The position numbers and the translations under genes were made by a program. From Nemopilema nomurai (taxonomy: Eukaryota > Cnidaria > Scyphozoa > Rhizostomeae > Rhizostomatidae): a stretch of DNA of 64,000 bases. The stretch is taken from NCBI GenBank assembly GCA_003864495.1, contig ML133427.1:1631247-1695246 (forward strand), read 5' to 3'. Below the pieces are notes generated by a model. The model was not told the origin of the DNA. It searched no databases and saw nothing but the letters and a program-made list of their open reading frames with translations. Of this stretch, positions 49,301 through 61,300 are shown piece by piece. The number at the start of each line of letters is the position of its first letter. The first letter of the stretch is position 1.

Positions 49301-52300
49301 ATAGCTAATGTTTTTGAAACTTGTATTCCTTCATATTGACTAAAGAGATCAAACGCAGTAAAACTTTGTTTAGTTTTTAAGCTTGAGAGACCTGTTCATT
49401 TTGCTTCACCATCCATATTTCCTTCCTTCTCCCGTGACAATCCTTTACCAGTGCTGCAAATTGTTTCCTTTTACAATCCCCACTTTGAAATTGATAAACT
49501 TTGATCTCAAATATCAGCACCGCTTTTTCGCTGATTTACGCAAATGGTGTTTAGAACTAGGCAACTTTCTCATGGGAATGTAGATGTTCTTTTAAGTACT
49601 CATGATCACAAATCATGTATTAAGGGTCGTTTGATCCAGTCATGTTTTTATGTCACCAGTCTTCGTTTGGTACCCACAGGCCTATCAGCTGATGTTGAGG
49701 TTGATTCAACTACCGTTGGAGAGGATGTTGCCGCAACCGCAATGAGAACCAGGTTTCAAGCTCATTTCATTGTTAAAGTGTTATTCTTTCATTTTCCAGC
49801 CAGAAATCAATGTTGGTACTTGATGTTTTGTTGCTTGTCAATATGGCAACATCCAAATATTCTTGGCCTTCTCGACTCCTTTCGCGATTTCTATGTTTAA
49901 TTAATTAACAATAAAAATGTCTATTGAAATTTAATGGATTCCATTCGTGCAGAGATTTTTGAATTTATGAATAAAAGAAAAGTAAAACATTCTCTTCATC
50001 CTATAGAAGTTAGCCATAAAAGTTACATAATAGTCAATCCACGGTAGCCTCTTTTCCGTCATTACACTATGGCCTCACATTGATGTGTCTCGTGAAGTCT
50101 GACCCTAGACGAAAACAAGCTTTTGTTAACTGTGCAAGGTTAAGCCTGGTCTTAATTTTGCTTTAGGCTAATCTAAGGAGCTACACGAAAAATATCATAA
50201 TATCAAAGGCTACATTCAAGTTCTGTTGATACCTGCAAGTGCAATCTAAAAACCTTTGATGGCTCATAGCAATTATCATTTCATTCAGCGGGTTCTGTTC
50301 TTTTCTCCAGAGTCATAAAAGAGCCGATAGATGGATGGTCACTGAGTCTCCAGTATGAGAGGTCCTGCAGACTTGACCTTTCAGGATGCGATTTCATTAT
50401 GGACCTGGTATCGATCCTCGAGGCACCTCCACTTTTCCCTTCTGTTTGCTCAAGAGCGCTTTTGTCAATAGACACAGCTAACCCAATGCAAACGTCAAGG
50501 CTGGATTCAATTGCTAAGTAAGCTTCCATCTTTATAAACTTTCACGAGCTTTGAAGTATTATATTTAATTTCTGTCTAACTTCTTTATTAAGTATATTTT
50601 CCCTGTTGTTTTGCATACCATTTGATAGATAATCAAACTTTGAAGGCCCTAGTTGAAGATTTAACCTTTCAATGACATTTTGCTATTTCATTGCTATTTA
50701 ATGCTATTCTTTAAAGCTAACCATATTTTCCCTCTCTTGAACCTTGAATTTCATCCCCTTCCTTCTATTCCACGAAGACATCTTAGCATCCTGTTATTTT
50801 GTTTCTTGCAATTCACATTCTCAAACATTGTTTGAAGTTGCTCCTCTTTCGCAGCCTGCATTTACCAAGGCCAATAAACGCTTTCAAAAGCTCAATGGTG
50901 CTTTTTGACTTCGACGAAGGTGAAATACAACAAAACATTGTAGAGAACAAGAGGGATGAACTCATTCATCACCTCCACAGCCCAAATGAGGCCTATTCAT
51001 CAGGATACGATCACAGGGAGCTCGTCAATGCACAACCGACCCCCTTAATGATGCTAGGAGTGCCACCTATGTCCCCTCCACCACCTCCACCCCCTCCTCC
51101 TCCTCCACCCCCCCCACCGCCGCCCCCTCCCCCACCAGCCATAACACCCCTTTCTGGAAGGCGCATGGCACCAGCTCCTCTACCTAGAGCCTCTTCGCTA
51201 CCACAACACCAAAGTATGTCAAGCATGAGTTCAACTTCAAGCAACTCGTCGCAAAATGACGCAAGAAATGTCCCACTTGGTGTGCCAGTGTTCAAAGGTG
51301 CGGAGACCATATCATTGGCTGAAGTGAGGACTCGCGCCAAGGAGCTGGGAAAGTCACGAGAAAACAGGCTTTCTTTGCATAATGACGGCAATTTCGATCC
51401 AATTGTTGCGGAAATCAAGGCAAGGAATTCCATTCACAGTCCAAACCTTATAAACAACAACAACGAAACAAATGAACCAGCTGCAGTGGAGAAGAAAAAG
51501 GGCAATGCGTTTGACTTCAACTCATTTGACCTGACGGGAAAAGACATTTTGCGAAGTAGGCCGGTCGTTAACCAGTACCCAGTCAGAGATACGTCAGTGG
51601 GCACTGCGGAAAAAGATAACGGTATTGCGAGGGCGAGTTCGTCGAAGGCCAACCCGCCACCGCCTGTGAAGCCGAAGCCAATCAAATCGCCAGACGTCAA
51701 TCAAACGAAGAGCGTCAATGCCTACGTTGATAGACTTTTTAACCCTGTGTACCTTGACGAGATGGATGACCTGCGGAGCAGCAGTGCCGTGAGTCAGAAG
51801 CTCAAAGGAGGAGGAGGGAAGCCTGCCGTGCCTTATCCATCACGTGTTGGTGAATCGAACCAATTACAAAACGGCACTGCATTGACCAATGGCAGAATTC
51901 AGATGGAGGTGCCTCACGAGGCTGAGCAGCAGAGGGCGCTTATTCAGCAACTGCTACAACAACAAACGCTGATGCAAGAGACGCTGCAGAGAATGTTGGA
52001 CGAGAACAAACGAGCTTGGGAGTTTGCGGCCGCGCAGCAACAACCCATGGCTCCGCAGCCACTACGACTCCACAACGTGTCGACTGAATTACCAGAAAAA
52101 GATTACGGATCTACAAAGCCTGACGAAATCCTGCGGAACGAGATGAGAGATATCGACATCATCAGCAAGGATGAAGGGAACATTGGCGAAGACCGGCTGC
52201 CCCGTTCGTCCGGTACTTATGACTCAAAGTCTGTCCGGAAGCTGCCGGGCGGAATACGGCATGCGATTCGGCAGTTCGAGGCGCATCAAAGCTCAGAGGA

Positions 52301-55300
52301 ACCGGCGAAGGTGGAGGACGTCCAGCCCGGTTCGTTTGAGCGTGCCACCGTCCTTAATGGCTCACACATCACTAAAAGTGCCAAATGGGGCAAGCTTTCA
52401 ACTGGCAACATCCAGCTCTTCGAGCAGCAGACAACGAAAATGCTGAACAAGCCAGGAGACGATTTCCTCACTTACGCAAATGTGCGATGGCAGCTTCTTC
52501 TTAAGAAAGAGGTCAGCAAACATTGTTCTTACCTTCTTTGATTTCTATTGCATTGAAAGCCGGCAGCCGTGATTTATTTAAACATTACTTTAATAAGCCT
52601 CTAGTCAGTTTTAACAGTCTTCAAAAATTTTTGTTGTGAAATGAAGAGAGGTCATTCTAGGCGATGTGCTATAGGCGATGTCCAGAGGTCAACCAGGGTA
52701 AGACTGAAAGCTCTGACGTTTGTAATCGAATAATCCCGTTATTGACCAATGTTGGTTTTGCAGGTTTCAGGATTCTAGGACACGCTAGCATAAGAAATGC
52801 CCTTGTTCAATTAATTATGATTTTTAGCAACATATAACTAAACTCATGTCTGAACTGTTCTCTTTTAATTTGCAGATCTTCTTGCCCAACGACAATTCGG
52901 ATCAAAATCCAGTAATTCAGGAACTTATATACCAACAGGTATCTTGCCTCGTTTTCAAGTTTATTTTTGTACTGCGTCGGAATATTTCTTCTGAATACTT
53001 TTTGTCAATTTACTGTCCGTTACCTAGTCAGTTTACTTCCTTTAATCTTCTTGTTGATAGGAACAAATGGATGAAATTTTTCTTCTTCCAGATTTTGCAA
53101 GACATGTACTGCCGAACCTGTTGTCGACTTTCTGGACAGGACCGGACCGCCATCAAAGTTATTTTAGGTATTAATTTTTGTCAACCAAAGCAGCTATGAT
53201 TTCTTTTATTTATTTCCCTTCTAACGTTGCATTATAACTTTCCTCCTTTTAAGAGCTTTCCTAACTAGGACCAAACTATCTGTATTTGTGCTTTTGATAT
53301 AATAGAATAGGTCGTCTTAGAATGATTTATTTCTAAGTAAAATTATAGCTAGTGGTAGATCTTCGTAACTTCGTAATTGCTTTTTCACGATTCGTTGCAT
53401 CAAGTCTTGTTTTGGGTAAAGTCTCGTGCAAAGCAACTTTTGGGTAGTGATAGAAAAAGGCTTTTGCACGATATAGTGATATTTGTTTGATTGATTAACA
53501 GCATAATTTTGGCATTGTCTGCCTAGCAGAGTCAAGGAGGAATATACATTTTCAACATTTCAGAGAGTATAGAAAGCCTCTTAAGAACTGACTGAATCAG
53601 CAGCATTAAATCTTGTTTATGGACACCAAATAGGTCCTAGATTGTGTCTTTCTGCATGAAGGGCTCAACATGGCTCAGTGGAAAGGTACCCCATTGTTTA
53701 TCGAGTATGGTTTTCAATTTCAGAGTCGACTGAGAACAGACATTCAGCCATTACGTCACAAGCCTCAAAGGAGCTGCTCATTGCAAAGGCCAAGCAGTTC
53801 AATTTCTACTTTTCGAGGATCTTCCCCGTTACCGTACGTTCATGCTGCCTAGAAGTCATGGCTTCCTCTGCCTGATTTATTCTCATTTTCATCTCTTCTA
53901 TTTTCATAGCCGCACACCAATTTGAATCTGCAGATTTCGATGTAAGCTACGTGTTTTTATTTGTTTTGCCTTGTTGTCATTTCAGGGCTACTCCGATTCG
54001 AACAAAAGGCATGCTTATCTGGCTGTCTCGCACACTGGAGTTCGATTTGCAGTTAGAGATCGTCTTGATCAAGAACTCAGTCTCCACGCGTTCTTCACGT
54101 CAGTGTTTTCGTATTTATGGCAGTCTTTTTACCAGCCTTTTGAGAGCATTATCGTTTTATAAGAATCTTAGCATGCATGCAACAATCGCATAATAATATC
54201 TTATATATTAGTAATGCATTTTTTGAATCACTAAGGGGGAAGTCAAGGATTTTGTTATTTCATGCCAATAATAATTATTGCACAATTTACTTTTACTAAT
54301 GCTTTTAATTATTCCCTGAAGAGTTTTCAAAATACGTACCTTTTTTTGGCTTCAAAGTGGCTATCGTTTTTTTCGTTTTGTTGGCCCAAAAATCCTAATG
54401 TTAACCATTTCATCAGTTTTGTTTGGTGTATTTTACATCTCCATGTCTTGTTTCAAACCACAAACACACTTCTAATACAGCCTGTTTCAAATTCCAGGTT
54501 TCCAGAAATTCTATACGTTAAGTCCTTCAAAGACAAAGTAACGCTGGATACAGTTACGCAGAAGTTCACCTTTTATACTGCGCGGGTAAATATTCACTCT
54601 CCGTTCAAATCTGATGATTCAGCGGCTTCAGAAGTAAATTCTCTTTTTAGCGTATGCCACGGTAGACCGCTCCGTCGAGTCATTTTACCACGCATGAACA
54701 GGACACTCTCACATTTTACTGGCAATAGCTTAAATGAAAAAGCGACTTGAATATAAGGATGGAATAAACCTTCTGTAAGCACTATATGATATGATGGTGT
54801 GAGTCTCTTCATCATACAAAGACTGTGTTGTGGCACAAACAGTTGGGTGTTTTAGCTGTCTTTTGAGAAGATGAGGCTATATAGATTGATGCATGAATCT
54901 TTTTATACGCTAATTTCTTGTGACCCTTTTTTTCGGCTTCTTCATAGGCTTTTACTGTCAAGAAGTTGATTGACAGCTTTCTGAGGCTACACAAGAAGGT
55001 AAGCTATATTTTCAATAATGGCCATTTTGATGAATTGTATCGACAATGTATTTCTTGGTATTATAATTCTGTTGTTGCCCAGGCTCCAAGACGAACCATC
55101 TGGTCATCCATCCTTAATGATGAGAAGGTTGCACGGGCCTATGTTTAGGCTGCTCATCTTTTAATTTTTACAGAAGAAATATTTGAAAGTGCCTCGGTCT
55201 TTTCAGCTACAAGCGTCCTTGTTGTCAGAGAATTTAATACTCTGTTATACTTTATTATACTCTATTATACTCTATACTTTATAACCAAGTGCAAATATGT

Positions 55301-58300
55301 CTTAATTGGAGTTTTGCAACACTTCAATTAATTATTAAGTATTTTTTTCCTTTTAGAATGAAGTTTACATGCACGCACTGTGTGACTTCAAACCCTCTGA
55401 AAAGGAGTTCCTGACATTCAACAGAGGAGATATCATTCGCATTTTGGACAGAAGCGATCTAGAAGATGGTTGGCTCTTTGGCATCATCCAGGACAAAAAG
55501 GGCAGATTCCCTGCCAATTACGTTGAGGATTACGACCCGGTACATACATTTCATGTCTATGCTGTGTTCCCTTTGTGCGACAGTGTTAGCTCTATAGAGC
55601 TTGCTCTGGTGCTTACACAAGAAATAAATAAAATCATGCAAATCCTCACGAATCCGATGCTTATCTATACCAACGCCAAAGTAAACTCTTTCTCAATTTA
55701 ATGAATTATATGTTTTGTATGATAACAATGTATTTCCAAATCTAACGATTGCCATATTGGTATTTGTGTCACATTTGTGATGCACATGCATCAACAAGCA
55801 GGATCTTTTTATTTTGTAACATTTGCACTCCTGTCACCAGACGTCGATGCTACAGGCGAAGTCGGAGGACCGCATTTGGGCCAAGCCGATGCATGTGCCA
55901 GATGATACAGACAGCGTCGATTCCGAAGAGTTTACGACCGACGATGGAAAGTTCTCAATGATGGAGTTCGCTTTTAGATACTTCAGGCAAGAGTGAGTAG
56001 AAGTACCTGTTTCGTACTTACCTCTCTACAGGTCATCCAGCGACCAAGGAGTGATGTAGCTGTGAAAGTAAATACAAAATGGCGAGATACGAATAGTCTT
56101 AAGTGCCAAGTTATGTCTTGAAGTGTGGGGAGAATACTCTGTCCATAGAAAATTCGGTCTTGCTGTCTTTCTTTTCAAACATTCTGGCTTCCTTTGCATA
56201 TGCATTTTTAAGTGTTAGGGGGGGGGGGGGCAAAATGTGAAAATTAAAGGGCTTTTTTCTACCTATCAACTTAGCTTGTACAGTCCATTTCATGACAGAT
56301 TTTTCATGACAAATCGATTCTTGTCAACTCTCCTTCCTCTAACCCAAGTCAGGTTGGTTTCTTCGAATATTTTCTTTTGTCTCACCTCACGTTCTCCCTA
56401 CATGTCGCGAGCTTTTTCTTTTAACTCGAACATCTTTCATTCTCGATTTCCCAGAGACGCGAGATCATCAAGTCAACGCAAGAAGGGTATCGAGAAGTGG
56501 ACCTGGAAGACAATGACTGATCTGATCAAGTATACTCCGGTATGCAGGCCAAATGGCTTTTGTAATGTCACTTCTGTTTATCTTTACACGGTTTGCTTGT
56601 TGCCTCTTCAACCATCCCATTTGAGCACCCATGCCAAAGGCCCCAGCAGGAATGGATGCATGATTCATCTTTCTATTACAAAGCATTTTGCATCCTCAGA
56701 TTTATTCACATATGAAGAGCTTTTCCTGCTTTAGACCGGTTTCGCACCTATGTAACTGTCACCAAGCGTCTGTCTATCTATAAAACGTAGATTTGACACC
56801 AGAATTCACCTCTATTTTCATCAATAATTGCGATTACCAGAAAGAAGCTAAGACATGCCCTGGATTGGTGTGATCGTAGGAAGAACTGCACAGTTGATGA
56901 CGTCATCAGCCACATAAAAACACGAATTCGCCACAGCGCCTAGGCTCATTTTATTTTCCATGTCTCGATGAAAAAAAGTCAGTTTCAAACAAAACGCTGC
57001 CCCGTTTGTTAAATTGCAGTGGTATGTGCCATATGTGAAGATGTTGATGAAGAGTGATCTTTCTTGTGTTTCTTGTTTTTACTTTTGTTTTTGCACGTTG
57101 TTGTTTAAAAAAGTCGTAATGATTTTTCAGGAACCTCTGCAAAACTCCTTGCTAAACTACAATAACAAACAGCTGAACAAACAGGCTATTGAAATCTCCA
57201 AAGGTTTGTTTTCTGCACCTCTATTTTAGCTTTTCAATGATCGTGTGATATTATCTGGATTATTCTAAATGATGGCTAAACGCCGATTCAATTTCCTTAA
57301 GTCAATATTCGACAAGCATTATTGCTTCACAAGTCTAGAAGCGGAGGGATCCTTACAGCTGCAATTTAAATGTTAGTCAAAAGTATTTAAGCAAGGCACG
57401 TGTCATTTGTTGCATAATATTTTCAAGAAGTAGCTAGCAAGTATGTTTTCTTGTCCAGCTAATCATTGCTTCCTATAACTCCTGCGTGCTGTTTTTTCAG
57501 CAATTTGGAAATTCATGGGTGATGGTCCAAAATCAAAACACCAAAGTGATGTGGAGCTTCTCCTTTTCATCCTGAAGGTAAACACAGCACTAACAAACCT
57601 TTTGCTTCAAGACGTGGTATCATCAAAACGCTCTTTGAGTATCATACAGGTGTTGTAAGATCTTGCGCTTTCGATTAAGCCTGTTGCGTGCTGTGTTCAA
57701 ATATTGTCACCACACTCAGGTCTTCAGAAACCTCTCCAATCATCATTCCCCTATAATGTTCTTGCTATGAATTTCTCTTTTAGACTGGTAGGGAGGTGCT
57801 CGATCTAAGGGATGAGATTTACTGCCAACTCACAAAGCAGACTACAAACAACAAGAGCAACTGCAGGTATGCCCAGCAACCAGTGCCTAAAAACCATCCA
57901 TTTTGCGGCATTCACACTTACAATCCTTGTATCGCGAGTCTTGATAGACACAGTATAAGCTCTTTTTGCTTTCACCAGAGAGAGCATGAGCCGAGGGTGG
58001 AGACTGATCATGATTTGCACCGCCTACTTTGATTGTTCCCAGTGGCTCAAAGCTTACTTGCTGAAGTACCTAAAGCTGGCAAATAACCCAAAAAGGGAAA
58101 TTCATGGTATGCAAAGCTTAACAATCTAAATTATTTTTTAACCTGTTTTTTCTTTGGTGAATTTCTTGAAGTGACATTTGTGCATCAAAATAAACAGTTC
58201 GATGAAGCATCCATCTATCGAAAGGATTATATGTACTCTTTGTTTTAACCTTCAATGCCCGCCAAAAGTAGTTGGAACACCGATATTCTACTCGTAATAA

Positions 58301-61300
58301 ATGCATATTTTCACTTCAATTCTCTATTTCAAGCAGACAGAACCCCCTCCCCCCCCCCCCCTTAAACAATGTTGTGAAGGTAGGTGAACATGTCGCTAAA
58401 CATGGGTTACACAATCTGCGCTCCAACATACATTTGTTTTCATTTTCCAGTCGGAAACCAACATTGTATATGGGGGAGGGGAGACGTTTAGTAGGAAAGA
58501 TGATTGGACTGTTCCAACACTCTTGGCGGGCATTGTTGGTTATTTTCTTGCCATTTTTCACATGCTTGCCAAGTAGCCTTAGCTATATTGCTGTCATTAT
58601 ATTTGTGTTGTGATTTGATATCGACTCTTTAATCAATCACCAATTAGACCCAATAAGAGTTATTTATATAGGTAGTGATAATTGTCAGTAAATAAACATT
58701 TTGAAAAGCGGTGAAAAGCTACTTACTGGCTGTTGGTAAAACTGTCAAATCTGTTTGTGTTGCATTCATTCTTTGTATCTGTTTTCATTTCTTAGTTTGA
58801 CAGATAACTTCTTGACAATGAGAAAACCATGCCACGCTCTCATATTTTCAAATGCTATAAATAAATGTGCTCATAACTGCAAAGTTTGCGCAATTGATAC
58901 TCGGGATATTGAATCTAATGTTTTACTTTGAAGGTGCTGCTGCTATCAGTGAGCGAAATTTAACCAGATCGTTCAAATATGGTGGGAGAAAACATTTGCC
59001 ATCACCAACAGAATTAGAACACTTTTTGGTATGGCTTGATGGCTACTTCATTCCCTCTTAGTTAGATTTCTTCAAATGTTCCTGATGTTGAAGTGACGAA
59101 GCAACTTAGCAAATTAGCTATTAAAGCAGTTAGAAATTTTACATCTTCAATCTATGCTTGGTTGAATATTAGTTTCTCAAAAAATATCATGTCGAATGAT
59201 AGATGATTTTTGTTCAATTGTTTAGATTCCTATAAGCATTTTGGATATATTTTCTATGTTTATCAAACTAACTAAACTAGCTTTTTGAAGGAAAGACTTA
59301 TTAGGAAATTCAATTATTGATACGAAACATTCTTATGAATGCATTTTAATAATCCATAAGTGAACGAGATGTAGATAGCACTTTTGGCCCAAAAACATGC
59401 TATACTTTGAAATATAGTTTTCTTTTAATTATACTTTATTTTCAGCAAGGAAAGCACATAACACCACGAGTTGTTATCCTGCCGGGCAACCTGAAGTGCA
59501 TTGTTCGAATCAATACAAGCACTGTAAGTGTGGTGATGACGTCACCATTTTTGATAACTGCATTATCGAATCGTGCGTTACTCCTTGACCTTGATTGAAA
59601 GGAACAAACAGTGGCGAGTCTGTTTGAATCAAACATAGGATTACTTCAACAGAAATATCCCTCGTGCATCAATAGATGGAACATGAATTTTGCAAGACTT
59701 GTTTGGTGCTTCCCGCATCACTTTATGCAGAATATTCTTCAGAAAACTTTTCTCACAAATCCGAATTGTATTTACATTTCTACGTAGAATAACTTTGGTT
59801 ATATGTTGATGACTTTTTCAGACTGGCGCTGATGCTATTAGTGACGTCTGCCGTGAAATGGGCCTCGAAAACGAAGAAGATGTTTCGGAATATGGAATCT
59901 TCACTTTCTTAGAAGATCGTATGTATATACTACAAGATTGCTGTCTCCTTCATTACATAGACACTCAATATTTTCCTTAGTGTTTATGCCACGGCCATTT
60001 GATTACCAAACAACTTGATTTCAGAATTCGCAAAGATGAAAGGATAAGGTCTCTTTGCACCTTGATTGAAAAGAAGTAATTTTTCTCTCAATATTCCACT
60101 GACCTCTGTTTCTTTCGATTTATTTTAAATCTGCAGCTTGATTTATAGCTTCAACATTACGTAAGCTTTTAATCGAATTGTGCACCACGATTTCAAGTGC
60201 ATCTCGCAATGGTATAATTTTTTCGTTTTTTCAGAGAAGCTTCTGCTTTCGTTGCAAAAGGGGGACTACATTTTTGATGTATTTGCTGAACTTGAAAAGC
60301 AGAACATCAAATTTTCCCTTGCATTCCGGAAAGTCATCTGGTATCAACCTATGAAATTCAACGATGCACTGTTGGTAGAAGTCATTTACAACCAGGTACT
60401 TCAATGTTTCCTTTAAGTACCTTTCACAAACACAATACATAACTACACGTCAGTCAAAATTTTGCCTTTCCCTTTGATTGCTTCAGCGAACATGACTGCC
60501 TTTTCTCTATATTGTAAATAAAAATGGGTGCTACATTGTTGGAAAATTTTGGCAGAGCACATAAAAAACTTATGAAGAGAAAGATGTGATCATGTTATTG
60601 CAGTGCGCCTGGGGCTTTTTCCAATTTAAATGCTCTGATGGAAGCTCGATTTCCCGCCTTTGACGCGTTACCACAAGTAATGATCAACATAGGTATTAAA
60701 AGTATCAGCGAATGCAGCGTTTATAACGTTAACTACATATTTTGCTTTTTGCATTTACCTCAATTTTGAATGTCATTTCACAGATTCTGCCGGACTTCAT
60801 GAACGGTTCCTTACTTCATGTGAGAGATTCCCGCGATTCAATGTTGGTGGTATGAGCACTTTCTGTTCTTCTAGCTGTTTTTCTTGCAATTGATTCCTTC
60901 GACATTCATTTTAATTTTCACGTTAAAGCAATTTTCCAGAAAAGGTATTTGCTCTTGCCGCAAAGCAAACGTATACCATATGTATTGAGAAGAAGCGCTG
61001 TAGCTAGTTATAAGAATGAATTAAATTAAGTAGTCAATTAAATAGTTAACTAAGAGTTGAAGAAAAAATGGAATATTACTGCACTGTATTTTTCATAACG
61101 CTGGTTTATCATTATAATTATTATTACCTTAAGTCTTTTCGTATTTAGTAATTACACCCTTTTTTTAATGCCATATGATATTTTTTTTAATTTGGTTTAT
61201 ATGTTGAGACTTTGGAAACCGCAACTTTTTAATAAACTTGATAATAAGTACCAAGACAAATAAAAAATGCATATTGTTGAAACAGTCGACAACTACTAGC

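Noticed and set aside
51011..51433. Reverse-strand glycine-rich open frame opposite the proline-rich exon
   Set aside because: Poly-Gly is the complement of the poly-Pro codons. The forward frame is the one flanked by phase-correct splice sites.
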